A DNA stretch of 64,000 nt from Ramlibacter sp. Lineage in GTDB: Bacteria; Pseudomonadota; Gammaproteobacteria; Burkholderiales; Burkholderiaceae_C. Under the pieces are notes generated by a model. It ran no database searches and was not told the origin of the DNA. It saw nothing but the letters and a program-made list of their open reading frames with translations. Of the stretch, positions 54,390 to 63,779 are shown in pieces (positions within the stretch are counted from its first letter, which is position 1; every line of letters begins with the position of its first letter). A program made the translations under genes and the position numbers. Location of the stretch: the NCBI GenBank assembly GCA_030695945.1, contig JAUYOG010000050.1, positions 1 through 64,000 of the forward strand, written 5' to 3'.

Positions 54390-55307
54390 TTAGGGCTTGG
54401 CGGGCGCGTGCTTGTTGGACAGCCCCCAGACGTAGGTGGCCAGGACGTGGATCTGCGCATCGGTCAGCTTGCCCTGCTGGGGCGGCATCTCGTTGACCTT
54501 GCCATTGTTGACCATGTTGACGATGGCCTGCTCGCCCCAGCCATGAAGCCATACGTCGTCCGTCAGGTTTGGCGCGCCCAGCGCCTGGTTGCCCTTGCCG
54601 TCCATGCCGTGGCAGGCGGCGCAGGCCGTGAACTTGGCCTTGCCCAACTGCGCGCGCAGCGAGTCGTGCGGATTGTTGGACAGGCTCAGCACGTAGTTGG
54701 CGACGTTCTTCACGTCGTCGGGCGTGCCGACGGCAGCGGCCATGGGCGGCATCTGCCCGCGCCGGCCCGCCGCGAGGGTTTCCTTGATCTTTTCGGGCGA
54801 GCCGCCATGCAGCCAGTCCGCGTCCGCGAGGTTCGGGAAGCCCTTGGTGCCGCGCGCGTCCGAGCCGTGGCACTGCGCGCAGTTGTTCATGAACAGCCGC
54901 TCGCCGATGCCCATGGCGTTGGCGTCGCCTGCCAGCTCCTCGGTCTTGCGCGCGGTGAACTGCGCGTAAAGCGGCGCGAGCTCCCTGGTGGCCTTGTCCA
55001 CTTCGGCGTTGTATTCGCCGCGCGTGGACCATTTCAGCTCGCCGGGGTATGCCCCAAGCCCGGGGTAGGCCACGAGGTACAGCAGCGAGAAGATGATCGA
55101 GAGCACGAACAGCCACATCCACCAGCGCGGCATCGGGTTGTTCGCTTCACGCAGGTCATCGTCCCAGACGTGGCCCGTGGTGTTGTCGGAGGAAGACACG
55201 ATCTTCTTGCGCGCCGTGACCCACAGCAGCAACAGGCAGGCCAGAATGCTGAACAGCGTGAGGCCGGCCACGTAGATCGACCAGAAGTTGGCATTGAAAT
55301 CGCTCAT
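54390..55307 (-). CDS. ccoP: cbb3 oxidase diheme subunit CcoP
   Basis: A 305-residue subunit with two N-terminal helices (VAGLTLFSILACLLLLW and WWMWLFVLSIIFSLLYLV), the conserved DNTTGHVWDDDLREANNPMPRWW loop, and two heme c motifs, CAQCHGSDARG near residue 142 and CAACHGMDGKGN near 228. It receives electrons from soluble cytochromes and passes them via CcoO to CcoN. Confidence 0.96.
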   Translation of the reverse strand: MSDFNANFWSIYVAGLTLFSILACLLLLWVTARKKIVSSSDNTTGHVWDDDLREANNPMPRWWMWLFVLSIIFSLLYLVAYPGLGAYPGELKWSTRGEYNAEVDKATRELAPLYAQFTARKTEELAGDANAMGIGERLFMNNCAQCHGSDARGTKGFPNLADADWLHGGSPEKIKETLAAGRRGQMPPMAAAVGTPDDVKNVANYVLSLSNNPHDSLRAQLGKAKFTACAACHGMDGKGNQALGAPNLTDDVWLHGWGEQAIVNMVNNGKVNEMPPQQGKLTDAQIHVLATYVWGLSNKHAPAKP

Positions 55308-55320
55308 TGCGCGCTCCGCT

Positions 55321-55455
55321 TTAGTCTTGTTCGAACGGGATCCGCGCGGCTTCGTCGAAGCGGTCGCGGTTGTGGCGGGCGTAGGCCCACCAGGCTATCC
55401 CCAGGAAGGCGCCGAAGCTCGCGAGCGTGGCGGCGATGCGAAGGATGGTGATCAT
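55321..55455 (-). CDS. ccoQ: cbb3 oxidase small subunit CcoQ
   Basis: A 44-residue protein: one helix ([22 protein letters not shown]) followed by [19 protein letters not shown], the standard CcoQ layout. The ATG overlaps the ccoO stop by 4 nt; 13 nt separate it from ccoP. CcoQ stabilises the complex. Confidence 0.9.
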   Translation of the reverse strand: MITILRIAATLASFGAFLGIAWWAYARHNRDRFDEAARIPFEQD

Positions 55456-56081
55456 TTCAGCGCCCTCCCCATCGATTGCAGGTATGCGACCAGCGCGTCC
55501 ATCTCGGTCTTGCCCTTGAGCTCCTCGGTGGACTTGGCGATCTCGGCGTCGGTGTAGGGCACGCCCACGGTACGCAGGGCCTTCATATGCGTCGCGATGG
55601 AGGCGTGGTCGGCCGCGTTCTTGTCCAGCCAGGGATAGGCGGGCATGTTCGACTCCGGCACGACGTCGCGCGGGTTGTTCAGGTGGATGCGCTGCCACTC
55701 GTCGCTGTACTTGCCGCCCACGCGGTGCAGGTCCGGCCCGGTGCGCTTGCTGCCCCACTGGAACGGGTGGTCGTACACGAACTCGCCGGCAACGGAGTAG
55801 TGGCCATAACGCAGCGTCTCGGCGCGGAACGGGCGGATCATCTGCGAGTGGCAGTTGTAGCAGCCCTCGCGCACGTAGATGTCGCGGCCGGCCAGCTGCA
55901 GAGGGGCGAGCGGCTTGACGCCTTCGACGGCCTGCGTCGTGCTCTTCTGGAAAAACAGCGGCACGATCTCGACCAGGCCGCCGACGGCGACGACCAGGAG
56001 GATCAGCACGATCATCAGGAAATTGCTGGTCTCGATCTTCTCGTGCGAGAAGCCGGCCGCGGTGGTTTTGTGTTCGCTCAT
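55452..56081 (-). CDS. ccoO: cbb3 oxidase monoheme subunit CcoO
   Basis: A 209-residue subunit with one N-terminal helix ([23 protein letters not shown]) and a heme c site [17 protein letters not shown] near residue 75; the sixth ligand Met is likely in [12 protein letters not shown]. The ATG at 56081 ([10 protein letters not shown]) is chosen over an upstream in-frame codon because it starts the conserved part and follows AAAGCGAAACACC-type spacing after ccoN. Confidence 0.96.
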   Translation of the reverse strand: MSEHKTTAAGFSHEKIETSNFLMIVLILLVVAVGGLVEIVPLFFQKSTTQAVEGVKPLAPLQLAGRDIYVREGCYNCHSQMIRPFRAETLRYGHYSVAGEFVYDHPFQWGSKRTGPDLHRVGGKYSDEWQRIHLNNPRDVVPESNMPAYPWLDKNAADHASIATHMKALRTVGVPYTDAEIAKSTEELKGKTEMDALVAYLQSMGRALK

Positions 56082-56097
56082 GGTGTTTCGCTTTCGG

Positions 56098-57534
56098 TCA
56101 GGCCGCGACGGGGATGGCCACGGGCACGCGCACCGCATGGCCTCTCGCCATCGTCATCCAGGTGTTCCAGGCCATGACCAGCATGCCGCCGAGGTACAGC
56201 AGGCCGCCGAGCACGCGGATCACGTAGAACGGATAGGTCGCCTTCACCGACTCGACGAAGGTATAGGTCAGCGTGCCGTCGCCGTTGACGCCGCGCCACA
56301 TCAGGCCCTGCATCACGCCGGCGATCCACATCGCGGCGATGTACAGCACGATGCCGATGGTGGCCATCCAGAAGTGCAGCTCGATCGCGGGGACCGAGTG
56401 CATCTTCTTCTGGCCGAACAGGCGCGGGATGAGGTAGTACAGGGAACCCATGGAGATCAGCCCCACCCAGCCCAGGGCGCCGGAGTGTACGTGGCCCACC
56501 GTCCAGTCGGTGTAGTGCGACAGCGCGTTCACCGTCTTGATGGACATCATCGGGCCCTCGAACGTGCTCATGCCGTAGAACGACAGCGACACGATCAGGA
56601 AGCGCAGCACCGGGTCGTCGCGCAGCTTGTGCCAGGCGCCCGACAGCGTCATGACACCGTTGATCATGCCGCCCCAGCTCGGCGCGAGCAGGATGAGGGA
56701 GAACACCATGCCCACCGATTGCGTCCAGTCGGGCAGCGCGGTGTAGTGCAGGTGGTGCGGCCCCGCCCACATGTAGGTGAAGATCAGCGCCCAGAAGTGG
56801 ACGATGGAGAGGCGATAGCTGTACACAGGGCGCTCGGCCTGCTTGGGGATGAAGTAGTACATCATCCCGAGGAAGCCTGCCGTGAGGAAGAAGCCCACGG
56901 CGTTATGCCCGTACCACCACTGGATCATCGCGTCCTGCACCCCCGCGTAGGCCGAGTAGGACTTCATCCAGCCGGCGGGCATCGCCGCGCTGTTGACCAG
57001 GTGCAGCAGCGCCACGGCGATGATGAATGCGCCGTAGAACCAGTTGGCCACGTAGATGTGGCGCACCTTGCGCATGCCGATGGTGCCGAAGAAGACGACC
57101 GCGTACGAGACCCAGACCAGGGTGATCAGGATGTCGATCGGCCACTCGAGCTCCGCGTATTCCTTGCCGGAGGTGTAGCCCAGCGGCAGGCTGATCGCGG
57201 CCGCGACGATCACGGCCTGCCAGCCCCAGAAGGTGAAGGAGGCGAGCTTGCCCATGAACAGCCGCACGTGGCAGGTTCGCTGAACCACGTAGTAGCTCGT
57301 GCCGAACAACGCGCAGCCGCCGAAGGCGAAGATCACCGCGTTGGTATGGAGGGGGCGCAGGCGCCCGTAGCTGAGCCAGGGAATGCCGAAGTTCAGTTCG
57401 GGCCAGGCCAGCTGGGCGGCGATGAAGACGCCTACCAGCATGCCGACCACCCCCCAAACCACGGCCATCAAGGAGAACTGGCGCACGACGGTGTCGTTAT
57501 AAAGCGCGCCTTCCTGGGGGCTGTTTTGGTTCAT
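56098..57534 (-). CDS. ccoN: cbb3-type cytochrome c oxidase catalytic subunit CcoN
   Basis: A 478-residue heme-copper oxidase with about twelve helices. High-spin heme and CuB ligands are in [28 protein letters not shown] and [12 protein letters not shown]; low-spin heme ligand in [14 protein letters not shown]. The enzyme reduces O2 at very low concentration and pumps protons. The ATG at 57534 (MNQNSPQEG) lies 58 nt below a perfect FNR box, the classical control of ccoNOQP. Confidence 0.97.
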   Translation of the reverse strand: MNQNSPQEGALYNDTVVRQFSLMAVVWGVVGMLVGVFIAAQLAWPELNFGIPWLSYGRLRPLHTNAVIFAFGGCALFGTSYYVVQRTCHVRLFMGKLASFTFWGWQAVIVAAAISLPLGYTSGKEYAELEWPIDILITLVWVSYAVVFFGTIGMRKVRHIYVANWFYGAFIIAVALLHLVNSAAMPAGWMKSYSAYAGVQDAMIQWWYGHNAVGFFLTAGFLGMMYYFIPKQAERPVYSYRLSIVHFWALIFTYMWAGPHHLHYTALPDWTQSVGMVFSLILLAPSWGGMINGVMTLSGAWHKLRDDPVLRFLIVSLSFYGMSTFEGPMMSIKTVNALSHYTDWTVGHVHSGALGWVGLISMGSLYYLIPRLFGQKKMHSVPAIELHFWMATIGIVLYIAAMWIAGVMQGLMWRGVNGDGTLTYTFVESVKATYPFYVIRVLGGLLYLGGMLVMAWNTWMTMARGHAVRVPVAIPVAA

Positions 57535-57591
57535 GAATCCACCTGCGTTGTCGTGACCGCCCAAGTCTCGTTGCAGTGCGGCATGACCGCC

Positions 57592-57605
57592 TTGATCGAA
57601 ATCAA
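57592..57605 (-). promoter_or_regulatory. Perfect FNR box before ccoN
   Basis: TTGATCGAAATCAA equals the FNR consensus TTGAT-N4-ATCAA. It overlaps the last codons of ccoS and lies 58 bp upstream of the ccoN start, so FNR activates the oxidase operon when oxygen is low. Confidence 0.88.
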
Positions 57606-57739
57606 TCCGATCGGAGAATGCGCTCCGCTTCGGCGTCGACGCCTTCGAATTGCCCGCGCCAGACGGCCCATCCGAGCGCGCCGAGGATCAGCAGCGCGAG
57701 CGCAACGGACAGGGGAATGAGGATGAAAAGGATGTCCAT
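57602..57739 (-). CDS. ccoS: cbb3 oxidase assembly protein CcoS
   Basis: A 45-residue protein: [20 protein letters not shown] helix, then [22 protein letters not shown], the typical CcoS end (GQFDDLE-like followed by an ILxD tail). CcoS is needed for heme or copper insertion into CcoN. It lies 13 nt after ccoI on the same strand, the usual ccoIS order. Its stop codon lies within the FNR box of ccoN. Confidence 0.92.
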   Translation of the reverse strand: MDILFILIPLSVALALLILGALGWAVWRGQFEGVDAEAERILRSD

Positions 57740-57752
57740 TGAAAGCGTCCTG

Positions 57753-60041
57753 TCAGCGAATGCGTGCAAGCCGTGCGGAATTGGCGACCACCAGGAACGA
57801 GCTGGCAGCCATGCCCAGGCCGGCCAGCCACGGCGGCATGTAGCCCAGCGCCGCGAGGGGCACGCACACTGCGTTGTAGATCCCGGCCCACGCGAGGTTC
57901 TCGCGCACGATGTAGCGCGTGCGGCGCGCGTGCATCAGCAGCGAAGCCACCGCCTGCAGTTGCCCGCCCAGCACCACGAAGTCCGATTTGGCCTGGGCCA
58001 GCGGAACGGCCTGTCCCATCGCCACCGAGACGTTGGCGCGAGCCAGCACCGGCGCGTCGTTCACGCCGTCGCCCACCATCGCCACCCGATGGCCGCGTTG
58101 CTGCGCCAGGCGCACGTGATCCAGTTTGTCCTCCGGCGAGCAATCGCCGAAGGCCCATTCGATGCCGGCGCGGCGGGCCAGCCGCTTGACGGCCGCGCCG
58201 CGGTCGCCGGAAAGCAGCTGCACCCGCAGGCCCAGCGCGCGCAGGGCGTTCACCGCCGGCTTCGCGTCCTGGCGCATGGCCTCGTCCAGCTCGAACGTCG
58301 CGAGCCAGCCCTGCTCGTCGGCCAGGTGCACCTCGAGACCCTGCATGTCGCGCTGGCGTGCGGGCGCGCCGCAGAACGCGGCGGAGCCAAGCCGCAATTG
58401 CCGGGACTCCCTGCCGCTGTCGCCGGCGACGGTGCCCTTGACGCCGCGGCCCGCGACCTCGGTGACGTGCGTGGCCGTCCAGCCGACGGCGCCCGCCGCA
58501 CTGGTGATCGCGCGCGAGGCCGGGTGCAGCGAGTGCCGCGAAAGCGCCCCGGCCAATGCCAGCGCCTGCGCCGCATCGGCGCCCTCCCGCACCTGCGTGC
58601 CGACCAGCCCCATGCGGTCCTCGGTCACGGTGCCGGTCTTGTCGAAGATGACGGTGTCGACGGTCGCGCAGGTTTCCAGCGCCTGCAGGCGCCGCACCAG
58701 CACGCCCTGGCGGGCGAGCGCCCCGGCGGCCGCGAGCGTCGCGGCGGGCGTCGCCAGCGACAGGGCGCACGGGCAGGTGACGATCAGCACGGCCACCGCC
58801 ACGCCCAGCGCATGCGCCGGATCGGTGGGCCACCACAACGCGCCGGCGACCCCCGCGGCCGCCATGACCACGAGCAGGAACGGGCTGGCGATGCGGTCGG
58901 CCACCTGGGCCAGGTGCGGCTTGTCCATCGCCGCCCGCTCCATGAGGGCCACGATGCCGGCGTAGCGGGTCTCGCCGCCCACGCGCTCCACGCGCACGTG
59001 CACCATGCCCGAGAGGTTGTGGCTGCCGGCGATCACGGCCTCGCCCTTGCGCCGCAGCAGAGGCCTGGACTCGCCGGTGAGCAGCGCTTCATCGACACGG
59101 GTCTCGCCGGTGGTCACGGTGCCGTCGGCGGGGAAGACCTCTCCCGGCAGCACACGGATCAGGTCGCCCGCCGCCAGCCGGCGCACCGCGACCCGGCGGA
59201 ATTCGCCGCCCTCCTCCTGCCGCTCTATCGTTTGCGGCAGGCGGCGCATCAGCGCCTCCAGCGCGCCGGCCGTGCGGTCGCGCAGGCGCTGTTCGAGCAG
59301 GCGGCCCGACAGCAGGAAGAAGACGAACATCGTCACCGAGTCGTACCAGACCTCCTTGCCCAGCGGCCCGGCAGGATCGAAGGTGGCGGCCGTGCTGGCG
59401 CCGAAGGCGATGAGGATACCCAGCGCCACGGGCACGTCCATGCCGACGCGGCCATTGCGCACGTCGCGCCAGGCCGCCGCGAAGAACGGCCAGCAGGAAA
59501 ACAGCACCACCGGCAGCGTGAGGACCCAGGAGGCCCAGCGCAGCAGCGCCTCGATATCGGGCGTGATCTCCCCGGGCCCGGCCATGTAGGCGGGCACCGC
59601 GTACATCATCACCTGCATCATGCAAAAACCCGCCACCAGCCAGCGCCATAGCATCAGGCGCCGTGCCTGCAGGCGCGGGCCGCTGTCCAGGAGGTCGCCG
59701 GCGGGCACCGCGCCATAGCCGGCGCGCCGCAGCGCCGCGAGCCAGGCCGAGGGCAGGCCCAGCTGGGGCGTCCACACGACACGGGCCGTGCCGCTGGCGC
59801 CATTGACCTGCACGCTCTCCACGCCGGGCACTTCGGACAGGGCCTGCTCCACGGTGAGGGTGCAGGCGGCGCAATGCATGCCCTCGATCGCGAGGTAGGA
59901 CTCCCACCAGCCCTCGCGGCCGGCCACGCGGCGGCCGAACGCCTCCCACTCGCCGGGCTCGTCGAGCACGGTCCAGCCCGGGCTTCCCGGCCCGTGGGCC
60001 GCGGACGGCGCGGCATCGAGCGCAAGGGAGGCAGTCTGCAT
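57753..60041 (-). CDS. ccoI: Copper-transporting P1B-type ATPase CcoI (FixI)
   Basis: A 762-residue heavy-metal ATPase. N-terminal metal-binding domain IEGMHCAACTLTVEQAL (CxxC near residue 57), eight helices, TM6 motif VTCPCALSLATP, phosphorylation DKTGTVTED near residue 470, HP motif LHPASRAI, MVGDGVNDAP. The CPC/ccoS neighbourhood identifies it as the Cu exporter that supplies copper for cbb3 assembly rather than a detoxifying CopA. An FNR box lies upstream between it and a divergent UspA gene. Confidence 0.94.
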   Translation of the reverse strand: MQTASLALDAAPSAAHGPGSPGWTVLDEPGEWEAFGRRVAGREGWWESYLAIEGMHCAACTLTVEQALSEVPGVESVQVNGASGTARVVWTPQLGLPSAWLAALRRAGYGAVPAGDLLDSGPRLQARRLMLWRWLVAGFCMMQVMMYAVPAYMAGPGEITPDIEALLRWASWVLTLPVVLFSCWPFFAAAWRDVRNGRVGMDVPVALGILIAFGASTAATFDPAGPLGKEVWYDSVTMFVFFLLSGRLLEQRLRDRTAGALEALMRRLPQTIERQEEGGEFRRVAVRRLAAGDLIRVLPGEVFPADGTVTTGETRVDEALLTGESRPLLRRKGEAVIAGSHNLSGMVHVRVERVGGETRYAGIVALMERAAMDKPHLAQVADRIASPFLLVVMAAAGVAGALWWPTDPAHALGVAVAVLIVTCPCALSLATPAATLAAAGALARQGVLVRRLQALETCATVDTVIFDKTGTVTEDRMGLVGTQVREGADAAQALALAGALSRHSLHPASRAITSAAGAVGWTATHVTEVAGRGVKGTVAGDSGRESRQLRLGSAAFCGAPARQRDMQGLEVHLADEQGWLATFELDEAMRQDAKPAVNALRALGLRVQLLSGDRGAAVKRLARRAGIEWAFGDCSPEDKLDHVRLAQQRGHRVAMVGDGVNDAPVLARANVSVAMGQAVPLAQAKSDFVVLGGQLQAVASLLMHARRTRYIVRENLAWAGIYNAVCVPLAALGYMPPWLAGLGMAASSFLVVANSARLARIR

Positions 60042-60075
60042 GTCACTAGGTTATCGGCACACACCGGGTGGGCCG

Positions 60076-60089
60076 TTGACATGGATCAA
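60076..60089. promoter_or_regulatory. FNR box between ccoI and UspA genes
   Basis: TTGACATGGATCAA, with CATAAG 20 nt downstream on the plus strand toward the UspA gene at 60148. On the minus strand it is 34 bp from the ccoI start, so it may also affect ccoI. Confidence 0.75.
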
Positions 60090-60147
60090 GCCGACCCATC
60101 GGGGCGGGACATAAGCTCGAATCAACCCCTTCACTTCAGGACCCACC

Positions 60148-60591
60148 ATGTACAAGAAGATCCTGGTCGCCACCGACGGTTCGACCCTGTCGAAGAAGGC
60201 CGTGCGCAGCGCGGTCGAGCTGGCCGCGTCGATCGATGCCGACCTCGTTGCACTCTACGTCGTTCCCAACTATCCCGTGAGCTACTTCGAAGGCGGCGTG
60301 ACGATCTCCACGCAGGAAATCGCCCGCACCGAGAAGCAGTGGGCGGACCAGGGCCAGGCCATCGTCGATGCCGTGCGGACAACAGCGGAGGCCCAGGGCC
60401 TGAAGGCCAAGGGCATCATCGCGCGCTCCAACCTGGTCGCCGAAGCGATCCTCGCCGCGGCCAAGCGCCACAAGTGCGACCTGATCGTGATGGCGTCGCA
60501 CGGCCACAGGGGCTTGAAGCGCATCCTGCTGGGCAGCGAAACCCAGCACGTCCTCACCCACAGCAGCATCCCGGTCCTGGTGCTACGCTGA
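60148..60591 (+). CDS. Universal stress protein, UspA family
   Basis: A 147-residue single-domain Usp: YKKILVATDGSTLSKKAVRSAVELA and CDLIVMASHGHRGLKRILLGSETQHVLTHSSIPVLVLR with the G-x2-G-x9-G-S ATP loop. An FNR box ends 58 bp upstream of the ATG. A second uspA gene follows after 28 nt. Confidence 0.93.
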   Translation: MYKKILVATDGSTLSKKAVRSAVELAASIDADLVALYVVPNYPVSYFEGGVTISTQEIARTEKQWADQGQAIVDAVRTTAEAQGLKAKGIIARSNLVAEAILAAAKRHKCDLIVMASHGHRGLKRILLGSETQHVLTHSSIPVLVLR

Positions 60592-60619
60592 TTCTTTTTT
60601 CAACAAGGAAGAATCTCCC

Positions 60620-61042
60620 ATGAAAGTCCTGTTGGCCGCCGATGGCAGCAAGTTCACCAAGAAGGCCCTTGCGTTCCTGGTCACCCACGAAGGCCTGGCC
60701 GGCCCGGATGGCGAACTGGTGGTGCTCCATGTCCAGACGCCCATGCCGCCCCGTGTCAAGACCATGGTGGGCGCCGCGGCCATCCATGACTACCAGAAAG
60801 AAGAAGCCGAAAAGGTGCTCACCCCGATCGAGCGCTTCCTCAAGCGCCATGACATCGCCTTCCGCACCGCGTGGGCGGTGGGCTCGCCCGCGGAGGAGAT
60901 CGTCCGTGCCACCAAGCGCGAGAAGGCGCACCTGATCGTGATGGGAACCCACGGCCATGGCCTGCTGGGCCGCGCGCTCATGGGCAGCGTCGCGCAAAAG
61001 GTCATTGCCGAGTGCGAGATACCGGTATTGCTGGTGAAGTAG
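60620..61042 (+). CDS. Universal stress protein, UspA family
   Basis: A 140-residue Usp: KVLLAADGSKFTKKALAFLVTHEG and HLIVMGTHGHGLLGRALMGSVAQKVIAECEIPVLLVK with an intact ATP loop. AAGGAAG precedes the ATG. It probably shares the FNR-controlled transcript of the upstream uspA gene. The two proteins are diverged, not a recent duplication. Confidence 0.92.
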   Translation: MKVLLAADGSKFTKKALAFLVTHEGLAGPDGELVVLHVQTPMPPRVKTMVGAAAIHDYQKEEAEKVLTPIERFLKRHDIAFRTAWAVGSPAEEIVRATKREKAHLIVMGTHGHGLLGRALMGSVAQKVIAECEIPVLLVK

Positions 61043-61092
61043 CCGCTGCGCCGGGCTTGTGGCACGGCGCGCGGCTCCATTGGAACCAATCG

Positions 61093-62994
61093 ATGCGAGG
61101 CTCCTGGACCCTGACCGCCAAGCTGTTCACCAGTGGAGCGACCTTCCTGGTGCTGGCGCTCGCGTCGATCGGCCTCACGCTGTGGGTGACGTGGAACCTC
61201 GAGGGCGGCGCCGCCGCCGTGAACGAGGCCGGCCGCATGCGCATGCAGACCTACCGGCTCGCCCTGGAGCTGTCCGGCAATCCCGCCTCCCCCGAGGCGA
61301 AGGCGCTCGCGCGCAGCTTCGACGAGAGCCTGGCGCTGTTGAAGTCCGGTGATCCCTCGCGCCCGCTGTTCGTGCCGTGGTCGTCGGCGACACGCGAGCA
61401 GTTCGAGCGCGTGAGCACCCATTGGACGCTGCTGCGCGACAGCTGGCTGGCCTCGCACCCCACCCCGACCCGCGCCGCGCGCGAGGCGGGCGAGTTCGTC
61501 GCGCTGGTGGACGGCTTCGTGGCCGCCATCGAGACCCAGATCGCCCGCTGGACCGCGATCCTGCACATGTTCCAGCTCGCCATGATGGGGCTGGCCATCG
61601 GCAGCGCGGTGATGATGCTCTACGCGGGCTACCTGTTCGTGCTCAACCCCCTCGCCCGGCTGCAGCGCGGCCTCACCGCCGTGCAGCAGGGCGATCTCTC
61701 CACCCGCGTCGAGGTGGACAGCGGCGATGAGTTCGGCCAGCTGTCCGCGGGCTTCAACGACATGGCGCGCACCCTGCAGTCGCTCTACGGCAGCCTGGAA
61801 GAGAAGGTGCGCGAGAAGACCGCGCGGCTGGAAATCAAGCGCCAGCGGCTGGCGGACCTGTACGAAGTGAGCGCCTTCCTGGCGCGCGCCTCCAGCCTCG
61901 ACGAACTGGCGCGCGGCTTCGCCCACCAGGTGCGCCGGGTGGCCCGCGCCGATGCCGCCGCCGTGCGGTGGTCGGACGAGGGCAACCAGCGCTACCTGCT
62001 GATGGCCGCCGACAACCTGCCGGCGGTCATGTCGGAATCCGAAGCGTGCCTGGTGACCGGCGCCTGCCACTGCGGCCAGCCGCGCGAGCATGCGGCCATC
62101 CGGGTGATCCCGATCCACCTGCTGCAGCCCGCGCCGCTGGACCATTGCCGGCGCGCCGGCTTCCGCACGCTGGTTTCGGTGCCCGTGAAACTGCACGAGC
62201 GCGTGCTGGGCGAGGTGGACCTGTTCTATGCCGGCGATGCGCAGCTGGACGACGAGCAGCGCGACCTGCTCGACACCCTGGCCAGCCACCTCGCGAGCGC
62301 GATGGAAAGCCTGCGGGCGGCAGCGCTGGAGCGCGAGGCGGCCGTGTCCGAGGAGCGCGGCCTGCTGGCGCAGGAGCTGCACGATTCGATCGCGCAATCG
62401 CTGGCCTTCCTCAAGATCCAGGCCCAGCTGCTGCGCGACGCCATGCGGCGGGAGGACAAGGCGGCCATGGAGCGCATCCTTGGCGAGCTGGACGCCGGCG
62501 TGCGCGAGAGTTATGCCGACGTGCGCGAGCTGCTGGTGCACTTCCGCACCCGCACGAGCGAGGAGGACATCGAGCCCGCCTTGCGCACCACGCTGTCCAA
62601 GTTCGAACACCAGACGGGCCTGCGGGCCCACCTGGAAATGCAAGGCCACGGCGTCGCCCTGGCCCCCGACGTGCAGGTGCAGGTGCTGCACATCATCCAG
62701 GAGGCGCTGTCGAACGTTCGCAAGCACGCCCATGCGAGCGAGGTCGTGCTGCGCGTGTGGCCCTCGCCGGCCTGGCGCTTCGAGGTGCGCGACGACGGCA
62801 AGGGCTTCCGGGTGGACGATGGCGCCGGCGACGAAACGCATGTGGGCCTGCGGATCATGCGCGAGCGCGCCCAGCGCATCGGTGCGACGGTGAACGTGGA
62901 TTCGTCGCCCGGCCACGGCTGCAGCGTGGTGCTGGAACTGCCCCGCACCGGCGACGAGGTCACGCAGGCACGAGCCGAAGGGGCGACGACATGA
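61093..62994 (+). CDS. NarX-like sensor histidine kinase
   Basis: A 633-residue membrane kinase. TM1 about residues 12-34; directly after it the phrase AAAVNEAGRMRMQTYRLAL (about 40-58) matches the P-box of nitrate/nitrite sensors NarX/NarQ (AxNxAGxLRMxSxR). TM2 is near 160-185, followed by HAMP, a linker helix, a GAF-like segment with Cys in EACLVTGACHCGQPREHA, and HisKA_3 box EERGLLAQELHDSIAQSLAFLKIQAQLL, ending in HATPase EVRDDGKGFRVDD. It overlaps the regulator gene by 4 nt. Nitrate or nitrite is the likely signal, inferred from the P-box. Confidence 0.87.
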   Translation: MRGSWTLTAKLFTSGATFLVLALASIGLTLWVTWNLEGGAAAVNEAGRMRMQTYRLALELSGNPASPEAKALARSFDESLALLKSGDPSRPLFVPWSSATREQFERVSTHWTLLRDSWLASHPTPTRAAREAGEFVALVDGFVAAIETQIARWTAILHMFQLAMMGLAIGSAVMMLYAGYLFVLNPLARLQRGLTAVQQGDLSTRVEVDSGDEFGQLSAGFNDMARTLQSLYGSLEEKVREKTARLEIKRQRLADLYEVSAFLARASSLDELARGFAHQVRRVARADAAAVRWSDEGNQRYLLMAADNLPAVMSESEACLVTGACHCGQPREHAAIRVIPIHLLQPAPLDHCRRAGFRTLVSVPVKLHERVLGEVDLFYAGDAQLDDEQRDLLDTLASHLASAMESLRAAALEREAAVSEERGLLAQELHDSIAQSLAFLKIQAQLLRDAMRREDKAAMERILGELDAGVRESYADVRELLVHFRTRTSEEDIEPALRTTLSKFEHQTGLRAHLEMQGHGVALAPDVQVQVLHIIQEALSNVRKHAHASEVVLRVWPSPAWRFEVRDDGKGFRVDDGAGDETHVGLRIMRERAQRIGATVNVDSSPGHGCSVVLELPRTGDEVTQARAEGATT

Positions 62995-63665
62995 CAGCAA
63001 TGCACCTGGATGGCGCCGTACGCCTGATGGTCGTGGACGACCACACGCTGTTCCGGCGGGGGCTGGTCGCCCTGCTGGCGTCCGACAGCTCGCTGGCCGT
63101 GATCGGCGAGGCTTCCGATGCGGGGGAGGCCGTCCGCAAGGCGGCCACGCTGCAGCCGGACGTGATCCTGCTGGACAACCACCTGCCGGGCGCCACGGGC
63201 ATCCAGGCGCTGCCCGGGCTGAAGGACGCCGCGCCGAACGCCCGCGTCATCCTGCTCACCGTGAGCGAGGATGCCGAAGACCTGCAGGCCGCGTTGCGCG
63301 CCGGCGCGCACGGCTACCTGCTCAAGACGATCGAAGGCGACCTGCTGGCGCAGGCGATCCACCGCGCCATGAAAGGCGAGGCCGTGGTGAGCCCCGAGAT
63401 GACCGGCAAGCTTGTCACGGCCTTCCGCGCCGCGTCGAACCCGGCGCCCGCCGAGCCGCCGCCCGCGCCCCATCCGCTGGCCCAGCTCTCGGCGCGCGAG
63501 ATGCAGGTGCTCGAGCAGATTGCGCTTGGCGCGAGCAACAAGGAGATCGCCCGCACCCTCGAAATCGCCGAGACCACGGTGAAAATCCACGTCCAGCACA
63601 TCCTGCGCAAGCTGAATCTCTCGTCTCGCGTGCAGGCGGCGGTGTTTGCGAGCGGGCGGGTTTAG
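62991..63665 (+). CDS. narL: NarL-family response regulator
   Basis: A 224-residue regulator with receiver RLMVVDDHTLFRRGLVALL, phospho-Asp in VILLDNHLPGATG (about residue 60), VSEDAEDL and LLKTIEGD, a Pro-rich linker, and a LuxR-type HTH LSAREMQVLEQIALGASNKEIARTLEIAETTVKIHVQHILRKLNLSSR. Partner of the NarX-like kinase upstream. Denitrification or nitrate-transport genes may follow beyond the window edge. Confidence 0.9.
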   Translation: MTAMHLDGAVRLMVVDDHTLFRRGLVALLASDSSLAVIGEASDAGEAVRKAATLQPDVILLDNHLPGATGIQALPGLKDAAPNARVILLTVSEDAEDLQAALRAGAHGYLLKTIEGDLLAQAIHRAMKGEAVVSPEMTGKLVTAFRAASNPAPAEPPPAPHPLAQLSAREMQVLEQIALGASNKEIARTLEIAETTVKIHVQHILRKLNLSSRVQAAVFASGRV

Positions 63666-63670
63666 TCCCG

Positions 63671-63779
63671 GGATCAGGGCGACGGGGCGCTCTGCTCCGC
63701 GAATGTCCCCCCGTCGCGGGCAGCGCCCGCTACCTCCTTCCTTTATTTCGCTGCGCAGAACGCCCCGCCACCCTGATCC
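63671..63779 (+). repeat. Intergenic palindromic repeat, copy D
   Basis: A 109-bp element like copy A: left arm GGATCAGGGCGACGGGGCGC, core GCTCCGCGAATGTCCCCCC..., small hairpin around GGGCAGCGCCC, TTTATTTCGCTGCGCAG, and right arm complementary to GGATCAGGGTGGCGGGGCG. Its right flank (ATCCAGCGTTGTGC, then GTTCGATGCGTCGAA) matches the left flank of copy C in inverted form, so the mobile or copied unit is longer than the palindrome. Confidence 0.85.
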